64,000 nt of DNA from Microbacterium sp. CBA3102. GTDB taxonomy: Bacteria; Actinomycetota; Actinomycetes; Actinomycetales; Microbacteriaceae. Each line of letters opens with the position of its first letter. The stretch's first letter is position 1. The notes beneath the pieces were generated by a model that saw nothing but the letters and a program-made list of their open reading frames with translations, searched no databases and was not told the origin of the DNA. Shown piece after piece: positions 8,510 to 17,163 of this stretch. A program made the translations under genes and the position numbers. Location of the stretch: the NCBI RefSeq assembly GCF_007954505.1, contig NZ_CP042412.1, forward strand, positions 744,001 to 808,000, read 5' to 3'.

Positions 8510-9799
8510 TCACTCCGCAGGCGGCTCGACGCAGGTGATGGCAGCGTCCGTGATGGACTGGTGGTACTGCTCCGCGGTGAAGGGGAGCCCGAACTCCGGC
8601 GCGGTCTGCCCGGACGCAGCCGGCGCCTTCGAGGCGATCGCCGCGAGTTCCCACGAGAGCTGCTGCGCGAAGCGCGACCCCGCCGTCGAGTCGTTCAGCA
8701 CGACGGCGATGGTGAACCCGGTCGCCGGGTCGGAGTACGCCGAGGTGGCATAGCCGGGGACCCAGCCGTGCTGGCCGATCATCGACCCCACGAGATAGGC
8801 GCCACCGGTGGCCTGGTACCAGGAAGGACCGTCTTCCGCGGCCGGCAGCGGGGAGCCGAAGCGCGCCGGCTCAGCGTCGGCACCACGCAGCGCGTCGCGG
8901 GCTTCGGCCTGGATGTAGCGACCGAGGTCGTCGATGGTCGAGACGGCGCCGGAATCGGTGAATCCCGAGCTCGACGAGATCGTGGTGATGTCGTTGGGGG
9001 CGGCGCAGGTGAATCCACCCTCGACCGCGGGGAGGAAGTGCCCCTTCATCGGGTCGTCACCGGGAGCAGCCGGAGCGGGGCCGGGGAGCGACGTGGCCGT
9101 GAGCTCGAGCGGGTCGGTGACGTACTCGGCGATCAGCTCGGACGCGGTCATCCCGGTGGCGCGCTCGAGGGCGAGGCCGAGCAGGAGATACCCCGCATCC
9201 GAATCGCGGAAGGTGGTGCCCGGGTCGACACGAGGGCGCGCCAGTCCGTAGCCCGCGAGCTCCAGCGGCGCCCAGATGCGGTCCGGTGTGTTCAACAGAG
9301 CGCTCTTGGTGGTCGGCTCGGACGAACCGGCGCCGCTGGTGCCGTTGCACAGGTCGAGGAGCGTGACACCCTGTTCCCGCATGTCAGCGACCCCGGAGAC
9401 GTAGTCGGCGACGTTCGCATCGAGTTCGAGCGTTCCCTCATCGGCGAGGGCGTAGAGCACGTCGCACGCCATCAGACGCGTCACGTCGGCGATGCGGAAG
9501 GACATGTCGGTGGAGACCTCTCCACCGCCGTCACGGTCCTGCGTGCCGACGGCGGTGACCCAGCTGCCGCTCCAGGGCACCCAGACCCCGACGATCGCCC
9601 CGGTCGCCCCGGAAGCGACGAGCGCATTGTCGACCGCGGCCTGCATCGAAGCGACCGTGTCATCGGGCAGAGCGCCGTCGACCTGAGCCGGTGGCGTGTA
9701 GCTGAAGGAATCCTCGGATGAGCATCCGGTGAGGACGAGAGCGAGCGCGGCCGCACTGGCCGCAGCGGCACGCCAACGGCGCGACGAGAGAAGCTGCAT
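8510..9799 (-). CDS. Serine-hydrolase (class C beta-lactamase fold) lipoprotein with lost catalytic motifs
   Basis: 429 residues. Lipoprotein signal with lipobox LTGC (Cys26), then a beta-lactamase/D-Ala-D-Ala carboxypeptidase-like domain. Its architecture aligns with active members (FRI..VT, CNGTSG for NHTSG, PGTTF..., GYLLLGLALE, GWVPGY), but the three active-site motifs are altered: SxxK reads DVTR (105-108), YxN reads DSD (199-201) and the HxG/KTG position reads QHG (343-345). Hydrolytic activity is therefore unlikely by sequence; a binding or scaffolding role at the cell wall is possible. The start at 9799 puts the signal peptide directly at the N-terminus. An upstream TAGACT hexamer implies a short leader. 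Confidence 0.82.
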   Translation of the reverse strand: MQLLSSRRWRAAAASAAALALVLTGCSSEDSFSYTPPAQVDGALPDDTVASMQAAVDNALVASGATGAIVGVWVPWSGSWVTAVGTQDRDGGGEVSTDMSFRIADVTRLMACDVLYALADEGTLELDANVADYVSGVADMREQGVTLLDLCNGTSGAGSSEPTTKSALLNTPDRIWAPLELAGYGLARPRVDPGTTFRDSDAGYLLLGLALERATGMTASELIAEYVTDPLELTATSLPGPAPAAPGDDPMKGHFLPAVEGGFTCAAPNDITTISSSSGFTDSGAVSTIDDLGRYIQAEARDALRGADAEPARFGSPLPAAEDGPSWYQATGGAYLVGSMIGQHGWVPGYATSAYSDPATGFTIAVVLNDSTAGSRFAQQLSWELAAIASKAPAASGQTAPEFGLPFTAEQYHQSITDAAITCVEPPAE

Positions 9800-9896
9800 G
9801 AAGGAACCCCCGAGGATGTATCTCCCGAGTCTAGAACGCCCTTCCTGAAAGACGGCATCGCGCCGGGCGCCTTTGCGCGCACATAGGGTGAGAAAC

Positions 9897-10208
9897 GTGC
9901 CCCACTTCTTCGATGCCGACGTGATCGCCGCTGTCCTGCGCCACATGAACGGTGACCACACCGATGACAACCTCTTGATCGCCCGCGCCTTCGCCGAGGG
10001 CTCCGCCGACGTCACCGCCTCCGTGATGACCGGATTCGACGGCGACGGCGGCGTCTGGGAGATCACCGTCGACGGCGAACCCTCCGAACTGCGCGTCCCG
10101 TGGCCCGGCGGACCCATCACGGATCGCCCCGCTGTGCGCCGCGAGGTCGTGGCGCTCTACGACGAGGCCTGCGCGCGCCTCGGGGTCGAGCCTCGCCCGC
10201 ACGCCTGA
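9897..10208 (+). CDS. DUF2470 domain protein
   Basis: 103 residues covering a single DUF2470 domain with the motif RHMNGDHTDDNL, which is also found at the end of heme-degrading HugZ/pyridoxamine-oxidase-like proteins. The GTG at 9897 is preceded by AGGGTGAG; a GTG 9 nt upstream is an alternative. It lies 81 bp upstream of the heme oxygenase gene on the same strand, so a heme- or iron-related role is plausible, but a DtxR-like box and separate promoter lie between them. Confidence 0.78.
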   Translation: MPHFFDADVIAAVLRHMNGDHTDDNLLIARAFAEGSADVTASVMTGFDGDGGVWEITVDGEPSELRVPWPGGPITDRPAVRREVVALYDEACARLGVEPRPHA

Positions 10209-10264
10209 ACGACTCGGACGCGGCCCGTCCCACATCCGACTCGGCACCGCCACTACCGCACGAG

Positions 10265-10280
10265 GTAAGGCAACCCTTAC
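10265..10280. promoter_or_regulatory. DtxR/IdeR-like iron box before heme oxygenase
   Basis: Perfect 6-bp inverted repeat GTAAGG-caac-CCTTAC, within AGGTAAGGCAACCCTTACAC, resembling the DtxR consensus TTAGGTTAGSCTAACCTAA. It overlaps the probable -10 element of the heme oxygenase gene, so a bound repressor would block transcription. This fits iron-starvation induction of heme degradation. Confidence 0.65.
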
Positions 10281-10283
10281 ACT
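10278..10283 (+). promoter_or_regulatory. Leaderless-type -10 element before heme oxygenase
   Basis: TACACT ends 6 nt before the ATG at 10290, so transcription would start at or next to the start codon. No ribosome binding site is visible. Confidence 0.45.
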
Positions 10284-10289
10284 AGGCAC

Positions 10290-10937
10290 ATGCCCGAGAT
10301 CCTCTCCTTCTCCGCCGCCCTGCGCGAGCGCTCGTCGGGATCGCACTCCCGCAGCGAGACCGCCGGCTTCATGTCCGACCTCCTGAAGGGCGAGGGCTCA
10401 CGCGAGGACTACATCTCCCTCGTCGCGCAGCACTACTTCATCTACGAAGCGCTCGAAGGAGCCGCCGAGCGCATGCGGCAGGATCCGGTGGCGGCGGTCT
10501 TCCTCAGCGACAAGCTCACGCGACTCCCCGCGCTGGAAGCCGACCTGGAGTTCCTGCTCGGTGGCGACTGGCGCGAGCAGATCGTGCCGCTGCCCACCAC
10601 CGTGCGCTACGTCGAGCGCATCCGCCAGGTGGGTGCCACGTGGGCGGGCGGCTTCATCGCCCACCACTACACCCGCTATCTCGGCGACCTCTCCGGCGGG
10701 ATCTTCATCGGCCGGGTGATGGCCCGTCGGTTCGGCTTCGAGACGAACGGCATCGGGTTCTACCTGTTCGACGACATCGCCGACCCGTCCGCATTCAAGG
10801 ACGTCTACCGCGAGCAGCTCGACGCCGCCCCGTGGGACGACGCGGAGCGTGAGCGTGTGATCGACGAGGTGCTCCTCGCCTATCGATTCAACACCGAGCT
10901 CTTCGAGGACCTCGACCGGGCCCGCGCCGCCGCCTGA
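10290..10937 (+). CDS. hmuO: Biliverdin-producing heme oxygenase
   Basis: Cytoplasmic enzyme that opens heme to biliverdin, CO and Fe2+ for iron acquisition. 215 residues, the usual length. The proximal heme ligand is His19 in LRERSSGSHSRSE, and the distal-helix glycine motif is YLGDLSGGIFIGRVMARRFG. Expression is probably iron-repressed through the overlapping DtxR-like box and starts from a leaderless-type promoter. Ends 11 bp from the convergent helicase gene. Confidence 0.92.
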   Translation: MPEILSFSAALRERSSGSHSRSETAGFMSDLLKGEGSREDYISLVAQHYFIYEALEGAAERMRQDPVAAVFLSDKLTRLPALEADLEFLLGGDWREQIVPLPTTVRYVERIRQVGATWAGGFIAHHYTRYLGDLSGGIFIGRVMARRFGFETNGIGFYLFDDIADPSAFKDVYREQLDAAPWDDAERERVIDEVLLAYRFNTELFEDLDRARAAA

Positions 10938-10948
10938 TCCCTCTTCCG

Positions 10949-12373
10949 TCAGGTCTTCGGCAGCTCGGGCGTCGATGCCGCCAGCCAGGCGTCGCGCATG
11001 AACCGGCGCACGTCTTCGTCCACCCGGATGTCCCGTGGCCGTAGGTCGCGTGACAGGTACAGGCCGTCCAGGGACGTCAGTCGACTCAACGCCACGTACG
11101 TCTGCCCCGGCGCGAACGCCCCGGATCCGAGGTCGATGATCGCCCGCTCATACGTCTTGCCCTGCGACTTGTGGATCGTGACCGCCCAGGCGAGACGCAG
11201 CGGGAACTGGGTGAACTCGGCGACCACGTCGCGGGTGAGCTTCTTGGTGTTCTGGTCGTAGGCGTAGCGGAATCGCTCCCACACGGCGGGCTCGACGTCG
11301 ACCTCCTCGCCGTCGATGTCGACGCGCACAGCGCTGCCGAGGATGCGCGTCACCGTGCCGATGGTGCCGTTCACCCAGCGCGGCGGCTCGCCGGACATGG
11401 CGGTGTCGTTGCGCAGGAACATCACCTGCGCCCCGACCTTCAGCTTCAGTTCGCTCTCGGCGGGCAGGGCGGCTTCACCGCGTCCGAAGTCGCCGCTCAC
11501 CTCGGCCCGCGCGGTCTGCTCCTTGCCGGGCAGCGCACTCAGGTGCTGGCTGTTGATCTTGTTCACGATGTCGTTGCGCGTCGCGAGGGTGATCATGGGC
11601 ACCTCGCCCGGCTCCGGCTCCGGGGGCGTGCGTCGTCCCTGCGTGTTCAGCACGCCCGCGATCTCCGCCGTGACGCGGCCGTAGCGCACGGCGTTGAGCA
11701 TCGATTTGAAGCCGTCGTCGGACTGCCGGTGGATCTGCACCAGCTCCCGCACGTGCAGTTCGGCACGGGTATCGACCTGGAACAGCCCCTCCTGGTCGGA
11801 GAGCCCCGATCCCCCCGCCCAGACCTTGGCATCGAAGAACCAGAACGAGCGGTAGTGGTCCTGGACGTAGCGGGCCTCGTCGCCGCGGGGCGGGACGGGA
11901 GCGAGCTGGTAGGGGTCACCGAACATGACGACCTGGACACCGCCGAAGGGTTCCCCCCTGCGCCCCCTGGCCTGGCGCAGGGAGCGATCGATCGCGTCCA
12001 TCAGGTCGGCGTTGACCATCGAGATCTCGTCGATCACCAGCGTCTCGATGGCGTTCAGGATGCGCCGGGTCGCGTCGTTCTGGTCGATGTCGGCGTCGCC
12101 GATCAGACCGATCGGCAGACGGAAGAGGGAGTGGATCGTCTGGCCCTCGACGTTGAGCGCCGCGACGCCCGTCGGAGCGCAGATGGCGATCTGCTTCTTC
12201 GTGTTCCAGGCGAAGTGCTGCAGCAACGTCGACTTCCCGGTGCCGGCGCGACCGGTGATGAAGACGTGCTCGCCGGTGTCCTCGATGAGCCGGAACAGCT
12301 CTTGCTGCTCCTCGGACAGGGCGGGAAGGGACACGGCACTCACAGGGGCAGTGGACGGAAAACGGGGCGCCAC
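10949..12373 (-). CDS. PIF1-like superfamily 1 DNA helicase
   Basis: 474 residues. Walker A GRAGTGKST (residues 41-49), Walker B VIDEISM (Asp115-Glu116), GDPYQLAPV (motif III), and C-terminal motif VTIHKSQGKTYERAIIDLG followed by YVALSRLTSLDGLYL, as in PIF1/RecD2-type 5'-3' helicases. It lacks an extra nuclease domain. The start is taken as the GTG at 12373; another GTG at 12343 (VSAVSLPALS) is nearly as good. Role in DNA repair or replication-fork processing is inferred from the family. Confidence 0.87.
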   Translation of the reverse strand: MAPRFPSTAPVSAVSLPALSEEQQELFRLIEDTGEHVFITGRAGTGKSTLLQHFAWNTKKQIAICAPTGVAALNVEGQTIHSLFRLPIGLIGDADIDQNDATRRILNAIETLVIDEISMVNADLMDAIDRSLRQARGRRGEPFGGVQVVMFGDPYQLAPVPPRGDEARYVQDHYRSFWFFDAKVWAGGSGLSDQEGLFQVDTRAELHVRELVQIHRQSDDGFKSMLNAVRYGRVTAEIAGVLNTQGRRTPPEPEPGEVPMITLATRNDIVNKINSQHLSALPGKEQTARAEVSGDFGRGEAALPAESELKLKVGAQVMFLRNDTAMSGEPPRWVNGTIGTVTRILGSAVRVDIDGEEVDVEPAVWERFRYAYDQNTKKLTRDVVAEFTQFPLRLAWAVTIHKSQGKTYERAIIDLGSGAFAPGQTYVALSRLTSLDGLYLSRDLRPRDIRVDEDVRRFMRDAWLAASTPELPKT

Positions 12374-12437
12374 CCATGCTATGTCCCGGCATCCGCGCCC
12401 GGCCGCCGACGCTCGGCGTCCCCCCAGGACGCACTCC

Positions 12438-12443
12438 TAGACT
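12438..12443 (+). promoter_or_regulatory. Leaderless-type -10 element before 12450
   Basis: TAGACT ends 6 nt before the ATG at 12450, without an upstream ribosome binding site. Confidence 0.45.
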
Positions 12444-12449
12444 GGCGCC

Positions 12450-13520
12450 ATGGAGCGGGCCAGGTCGAGCGCGCCCCGGCGGTCACGCCTGGGCGTCGAT
12501 CTCGCGATGCTCGCGGTGGTCGGGCTCATGCTCGTCGCAGCGATCGGTGCCGGAGGCGCCACGCTGTACCAGCAGTTCTACGGCCCGTCCGCGTTCGTGA
12601 CCCGCTACCTCGACCTGCTCTCCTCCGGACGCGCCGCGGACGCACTACGGGTGCCCGGCGTCGCGATCGACCGCGAGATCCTCGAGGAGTCCGGCATCGA
12701 CCCGACCGCGTCCGAGGCCATGCTGCGCCGCGCCGCACTCGCACCGCTGACCGATGTGAAGGTGGAGTCGGAGGAGCAGGCCGAAGGCGGCACCGCCGTC
12801 ACGGTCAGCTACGAGGCGAGCGGTCACGCCGGCACCAGCACCTTCCTGATCGAACAGGACGGCTGGGCGGGCGTCACCCCGAACTGGCGCTTCGCGGAGA
12901 GTCCGCTGGCCGTCGTCGAGCTCACGGTCCGCGGCGTGGATCAGTTCGCCGTGAACGGCTTCGAGGTCGACCGACGGCAGGTGTCCGCAGCGGGCGCCGA
13001 GGCCGACGCGATCGAACCGCTGCCGCTGCTCGTGTTCACCCCGGGACTGTACGCCGTGACGGTGGACACCCCGATCGCGACGGCCTCCGGACACGGTGTG
13101 CTCGCGGACACCCCGCTCGCCGTCACTCCACTCGATGTGCAGACCACGCCGACAGACGAATTCGTCGAGGTCGTGCAGCAGCGGGTCGAGGAGTTCCTCA
13201 CCGCGTGCACCACGCAGGACGTGCTCCTGCCGACCGCCTGCCCCTTCGGCCTGCGGGTCACGGACCGCATCTCGTCGCCGCCGAAGTGGTCCATCGCGAC
13301 GCAGCCTCAGGTCACGGTCACGCCCGACGGCGGACAGTGGCAGATTCCCACGACCGATGCCGTCGCGCACGTCGAAGTCGAGATCCAGTCGCTCTTCGAC
13401 GGCTCCATCGACCCCGTATCGGAAGACGTGCCGTTCCAGCTCAACGGCACCATCGCGATCCTGCCCGACGGTTCCGCGTCCATCAAGATCGGCTCACCGG
13501 GCGAACCTCCCGTCGACTGA
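12450..13520 (+). CDS. Membrane-anchored protein of unknown function
   Basis: 356 residues. A short Arg-rich cytoplasmic N-terminus (about 18 residues) is followed by one hydrophobic segment (LAMLAVVGLMLVAAIGAGGA) and a large exported domain of about 310 residues. The first part after the membrane (FYGPSAFVTRYLDLLSSGRAADAL) resembles the NTF2-like or DUF4878-type modules found in actinobacterial lipoproteins; the rest is mostly beta and includes two Cys (in TACTTQD and PTACPFG) that could pair. I cannot name a function. It stands alone with its own promoter and ends 18 bp from the convergent CopD-CtaG gene. Confidence 0.7.
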   Translation: MERARSSAPRRSRLGVDLAMLAVVGLMLVAAIGAGGATLYQQFYGPSAFVTRYLDLLSSGRAADALRVPGVAIDREILEESGIDPTASEAMLRRAALAPLTDVKVESEEQAEGGTAVTVSYEASGHAGTSTFLIEQDGWAGVTPNWRFAESPLAVVELTVRGVDQFAVNGFEVDRRQVSAAGAEADAIEPLPLLVFTPGLYAVTVDTPIATASGHGVLADTPLAVTPLDVQTTPTDEFVEVVQQRVEEFLTACTTQDVLLPTACPFGLRVTDRISSPPKWSIATQPQVTVTPDGGQWQIPTTDAVAHVEVEIQSLFDGSIDPVSEDVPFQLNGTIAILPDGSASIKIGSPGEPPVD

Positions 13521-13538
13521 CGGATTCACCCGCGGGCC

Positions 13539-15551
13539 TCAACGCCTCTCGCGCTCCTCGCGACGCTGGTCCTGAGCGGCGAGCTCGGCCAACCTGGTGT
13601 TGTACTCCTCGAGTTCCCTGTCTCCGGTGCGGTCCGCATGCCGGTCGCGCCGACGCTGCAGCTTCGTGTCGCTGCGGCTCCACTGGATCGCGACCGTGAT
13701 GGCCAGGATCAAGGTCGGGATCTCGCCGATGGACCAGGCGATGCCGCCGCCGACGTACTGGTCCTGCAACGGATCAGCCCCCCAGTCACGGCCCATCGAT
13801 CCGAACCACTCCGCGACCATCAGCCCCTCCTGCATCATGATCGCGATGCCGAAGAAGGCGTGCATCGCCATGACGGCGATCAGCGTGATGAGGCGGCCGG
13901 GGTAGGGAAGTCGGTACGGCACCGGGTCGGCACCGATCAGGCTCATCACGAACAGGTAGCCCGAGATCAGGAAGTGGATCACCATCCACTCATGACCGAT
14001 GTGCTCGACCATCGCCCACCGCACCAGGTCGGTGAAGTAGAACGCCCACAGCGACAGGATGAAGATGGCCGCGGCGACGAACGGATGGGTGACGACTCGG
14101 GCGAACGGCGAATGCACGGCCCACATGATCCACTCGCGCCCACCGCGCGTACCGTCGTCGCGCTTGTGGATCGCGCGCAGGGCGAGCGTGATCGGGGCAC
14201 CCGAGACCAGCAGCAGTGGGATGGCCATCGACAGCATCATGTGGCCCATCATGTGGATGCTGAACAGGTACTCCTGGTACGCGTTGAGCGGGCCGCAGGT
14301 CACCCAGAAGAGCATGAGCAGCCCGAGCACCCAGAAGACCGTGCGATGGATCGGCCAGCGATCTCCGCGCAGACGCAGGCGCCGGACGCCGGCGAGGTAG
14401 AAGAACAGGCCGAAGGCCGCGACGACGATCCAGAGCACATCGAAGTCCCACGCCGTGAACCAGCGTTCGAGCGTCAACTCGGGCGGCAGCGTCGACCCGG
14501 TGAGGATCTGGGCGGGCGTCTGCGCGAACGCGGCGACCTCACCGGTGGGAGGGGGCGTGCGCGCGAGCGCAGCAGCGGCGCCGGACGCGAACCCCATCAG
14601 CGCGACTTCGCACAGGACGAGGAGCCAGAACCAACCCGCCGCACGCTGTCCGGCGAGCTTCGGGATGAGGCGAGCGCGGTACCAGGCGCCGAGCAGTCCC
14701 ATGCCGCCCAACAGCGCGGCTTTCGCGAGCACGATCCAGCCGTATTGTGTCGTCCACAGCGCGTCCCAGCTTCCGACGGCCACGATCGACCGGGTAAATC
14801 CGGAGAAGGCGACCACCGCGAACGCCGCGATCGCGAGGGAGGAGTAGCGTCCGACGAGTCGAGCGGTGTCGACGTCACCGCGCCCGCGGAGCAGCACGAG
14901 GAGCAGGAGCCCACCCAGCCAGACCGCGGCACCGACGGTGTGCAACAGGATCGAGTTGACGGCCATGTTGTGGCCTGCGAGGTCGCCCGCGTGCCCCTGC
15001 GTCGCGAGGGGGATGAAGGACGCCGCGGCGAGCAGTGCGGTGATGAGCGTGGGCGTCCACGAGCGCCAGGCGAAGGCGAGCACCGTGATGATCGCGCCGA
15101 AGATCGTCGTGATGAGCCAGGACTGTCCCAGCGGCAGCTCCAACAGGAAGCGGCCGAGCTGCGTGCCGAACTCCCGCTCGATGCTGAGCTTCGGGTTGAA
15201 GGCGGCCATGAACGCGAGGAACCCGGCGAGGCCCGCGGAGACCGTGAAGACGGCAGCACCGACGGAGGCGATGTTCAGCGCCGCATCGAAGGAGCGCTCC
15301 CCTGCGCGCAGGCCGAACAGCGCGAGGACGAGAGAGCCGAGCATGACGGCGGCCGACATGTTCATCACGAGTTTCGCGAGCGGGGTGCCCCAGAGCACGA
15401 TCGGCCCCGGATCCTGCAGCAGCGGTGCATCGGCCCCGCCCCCGACGAGGAGCGCCACCACCAGGGCCACCAGCGCGGCGACGAGGAGGATGACCACCCC
15501 GGCGATTCGATACGCCGAAATCCGACTCGTCGACTCGCTGCGGGAACTCAC
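13539..15551 (-). CDS. CopD-CtaG fusion membrane protein
   Basis: 670 residues and about 14 hydrophobic segments. Residues roughly 1-340 form a CopD-like copper-transport domain (APLLQDPGPIVLWGTPLAKL start, HTVGAAVWLGGLLLLVLL in the middle); residues about 360-620 are a CtaG (caa3-type cytochrome oxidase assembly) domain with FSIHMMGHMMLSMAIPLLLV and HEWMVIHFLISGY. A charged tail with many Arg/Glu follows. Probably delivers copper to cytochrome oxidase or handles copper at the membrane. The start is a GTG at 15551 with a TAGGCT hexamer 6 nt upstream and GGAGGG between, so either leaderless or Shine-Dalgarno initiation could operate. Confidence 0.87.
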   Translation of the reverse strand: MSSRSESTSRISAYRIAGVVILLVAALVALVVALLVGGGADAPLLQDPGPIVLWGTPLAKLVMNMSAAVMLGSLVLALFGLRAGERSFDAALNIASVGAAVFTVSAGLAGFLAFMAAFNPKLSIEREFGTQLGRFLLELPLGQSWLITTIFGAIITVLAFAWRSWTPTLITALLAAASFIPLATQGHAGDLAGHNMAVNSILLHTVGAAVWLGGLLLLVLLRGRGDVDTARLVGRYSSLAIAAFAVVAFSGFTRSIVAVGSWDALWTTQYGWIVLAKAALLGGMGLLGAWYRARLIPKLAGQRAAGWFWLLVLCEVALMGFASGAAAALARTPPPTGEVAAFAQTPAQILTGSTLPPELTLERWFTAWDFDVLWIVVAAFGLFFYLAGVRRLRLRGDRWPIHRTVFWVLGLLMLFWVTCGPLNAYQEYLFSIHMMGHMMLSMAIPLLLVSGAPITLALRAIHKRDDGTRGGREWIMWAVHSPFARVVTHPFVAAAIFILSLWAFYFTDLVRWAMVEHIGHEWMVIHFLISGYLFVMSLIGADPVPYRLPYPGRLITLIAVMAMHAFFGIAIMMQEGLMVAEWFGSMGRDWGADPLQDQYVGGGIAWSIGEIPTLILAITVAIQWSRSDTKLQRRRDRHADRTGDRELEEYNTRLAELAAQDQRREERERR

Positions 15552-15557
15552 CCCTCC

Positions 15558-15563
15558 AGCCTA
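15558..15563 (-). promoter_or_regulatory. -10-like element before the CopD-CtaG gene
   Basis: TAGGCT on the minus strand ends 6 nt before the GTG start at 15551. Confidence 0.35.
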
Positions 15564-15588
15564 GGCGCGCCGGGAGGGGCGAAAGCAC

Positions 15589-15622
15589 GAAGGCCGCTCC
15601 CGTCGGAACGGGAGCGGCCTTC
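15589..15622 (-). terminator. Intrinsic terminator of the HU gene
   Basis: Perfect 15-bp GC-rich stem (15589-15603 against 15608-15622) with a CGGA tetraloop, 18 bp past the HU stop codon. A short T-rich stretch (GTGCTTTCG) follows on the minus strand. Confidence 0.8.
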
Positions 15623-15639
15623 GAAGAGGTGCGGTCTGC

Positions 15640-15927
15640 TTACTTGACGGCAGCCTTGAGCTTGGAGCCAGCGGTCACCTTGACGCGCTTGCCGGCCGGG
15701 ATCTTGATCTCGGCGCCGGTCTGCGGGTTGCGGCCCGTGCGAGCAGCGGTGTCGACCTGCTCGAAGGAGATCCAGCCCGGGATGGAGACCTTGCTGCCCT
15801 TGGCAACAGCGTCGGAGACCGTGGCGAACAGCGAGTCGAGGACACCGGAGACGGTGGCCTGGCTCTGGCCCGTGGCGCTAGCGATGCTCGCGACGAGCTC
15901 GGTCTTGGTGATGGACTTGTCAGCCAT
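15640..15927 (-). CDS. hup: HU-family DNA-binding protein
   Basis: Nucleoid-associated histone-like protein, 95 residues, the size of classic HU and without the Lys-rich tail of mycobacterial HupB. Contains ITKTELVASIASATG, the FATVSDAVAKGSKVSIPG segment and the beta-arm signature ARTGRNPQTGAEIKIPAGK. The ATG at 15927 is preceded by GGAGGATGAC, which fixes the start. It has its own terminator. Confidence 0.93.
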   Translation of the reverse strand: MADKSITKTELVASIASATGQSQATVSGVLDSLFATVSDAVAKGSKVSIPGWISFEQVDTAARTGRNPQTGAEIKIPAGKRVKVTAGSKLKAAVK

Positions 15928-16146
15928 GTCATCCTCCAGCGACGAGATCCCGTCGCATCGTTGTGGGTATCGGGGCGGGTGCCCCTGGTCTAGTGACCGC
16001 CTCGAATGTATCAACGACCACCCACATATCCGCGTCATTTCGCGGGTTTTGGGCAATTACTGGGCGTGTCGCGTCACATTCGTCACTCCAGTCACAGTTT
16101 TGGGGAGCTCACGCGGTGCGCGCGCGGGCTGACGCAGAACTCTCGG

Positions 16147-16258
16147 GGTGAGGAGATCTCTCGCTGGTGAGGAGAACTCGCGGGATGAAGGAGCAGTCGC
16201 AGGGTGAGGAGAACTCGCGGGATGAAGGAGATCTCACGGAATGAAGGACCAGATGCGG
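16147..16258. repeat. Tandem array of six 18-19 bp purine-rich units
   Basis: Six head-to-tail units (16147, 16166, 16184, 16202, 16221, 16240) approximating RRTGARGGAGAWCTCRCGG. The clearest are GATGAAGGAGATCTCACGG (16221-16239) and a 28-bp exact repeat at 16166-16193 and 16203-16230. Most units carry a GAGAWCTC palindromic core. The array lies in the 411-bp gap between HU (start 15927) and the nuclease gene (end 16339); the rest of that gap (15928-16146) shows nothing else I recognise beyond presumed HU promoter sequence. Confidence 0.8.
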
Positions 16259-16263
16259 AATGC

Positions 16264-16290
16264 ACTCCTTCATTCCGTGAGTTCTCCTTC
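16264..16290. repeat. Inverted copy of the array unit
   Basis: CTCCTTCATTCCGTGAGTTC and the following CTCCTTC are the reverse complement of the units at 16223-16247 (one mismatch, T/A in the core). Together they can fold into a long hairpin spanning 16223-16290. The element lies 49 bp past the stop of the nuclease gene. Confidence 0.75.
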
Positions 16291-16338
16291 GCAACGCGAG
16301 GCGTGAGTCCAAGGAAGCAGGCGATCAGGAGGGGGCGA

Positions 16339-17163
16339 TCAGGAGAGGTGGGCGCCCTGCGCCACGGCCTCCATGATCACGGACTGCACCTCGGACCAAC
16401 GGTGCATGACCTGTTCGTAGCTGAAGCGCAGCACGCGGTAGCCCCGGAGGACCAGCTGCGCGTCGTGAGCGATGTCCTTGTCCCGCTGCTCCCCGGTGTG
16501 GGTCGCACCATCGATCTGGATCACCAGTCGATCACCGATGAGGAGATCCACCCGCCGATCGAGGCACCAGGCTTGTGGCAGCATACGGAGCCCCAGCCAG
16601 CGGAGCCGATGGATCACGATGGTCTCCAGCCCCGAGTCCGCGAACGGTCGCGCCCTCTCGAGCAGCGCTCGTGCCGGCGCCGGAAGATCGAGGCCACGGA
16701 GGCGCGCGGCATCGACGTACCCCTTGTTCATGGCCGACTCCCAGATGACCAGGGCGGTCTCGAACGGCTGGCATTGCGCGATCACGGCCAGCACGTTGAG
16801 CAGTTCATCCACCGTCGCGTCGGGGGGACGAGGGACCACCGGTTTCGACCAGTGCACGACGACCTGGGACGGCACCCGGATCCGCGCCGCGTTCGGGCGG
16901 GCAGCGACGTGCAGTGGCGTCTTCTCCGGAATCCAGAGTCCTCGCCTCTCCGCCGCCGTGACACAACTGAGCACGACACCGTGAGCCGCCGCCCCGACGA
17001 TCTGGGGGTCGGCATCCGGCAAGGCCACCCACCCCTGCCGCACGGTGACGACCTCGAGACGCTCCTTCGACCGCCGGAGCGAGTGCGCACTCACCCCGGC
17101 CGCGCGCAGAGTGCGCACCCGCGCGACCCCTCCACGACGCCACAGCTCATCCACGGGATCCAT
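16339..17163 (-). CDS. DUF559/AbiEi-type protein with Vsr-like endonuclease domain
   Basis: 274 residues. The N-terminus (DELWRRGGVARVRTLRAAGV) looks like the winged-helix AbiEi-type domain seen in type IV antitoxin-like proteins; the C-terminal about 90 residues form a DUF559, PD-(D/E)xK-type nuclease fold with RRVDLLIGDRLVIQIDGATH (Asp of VDLLIG, IQID core) then RDKDIAHDAQLVLRGYRVLRF. No cognate AbiEii toxin gene is adjacent. The ATG at 17163 has AGGA 7 nt upstream; 17208 is a longer alternative. The gene is flanked on both sides by the same palindromic repeat, which suggests a mobile or self-maintaining unit (inference). Confidence 0.78.
   Translation of the reverse strand: MDPVDELWRRGGVARVRTLRAAGVSAHSLRRSKERLEVVTVRQGWVALPDADPQIVGAAAHGVVLSCVTAAERRGLWIPEKTPLHVAARPNAARIRVPSQVVVHWSKPVVPRPPDATVDELLNVLAVIAQCQPFETALVIWESAMNKGYVDAARLRGLDLPAPARALLERARPFADSGLETIVIHRLRWLGLRMLPQAWCLDRRVDLLIGDRLVIQIDGATHTGEQRDKDIAHDAQLVLRGYRVLRFSYEQVMHRWSEVQSVIMEAVAQGAHLS

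Noticed and set aside
11171..13699. 842-codon plus-strand open frame
   Set aside because: Antisense to the helicase and out of frame with the 12450 gene; composition (Arg, His, Asp-rich) is that of a shadow frame.
13638..15647. 669-codon plus-strand open frame
   Set aside because: Antisense shadow of the CopD-CtaG gene.
16147..16290. CRISPR array
   Set aside because: The 18-19 bp units are directly adjacent with no unique spacers, and no cas genes are near.
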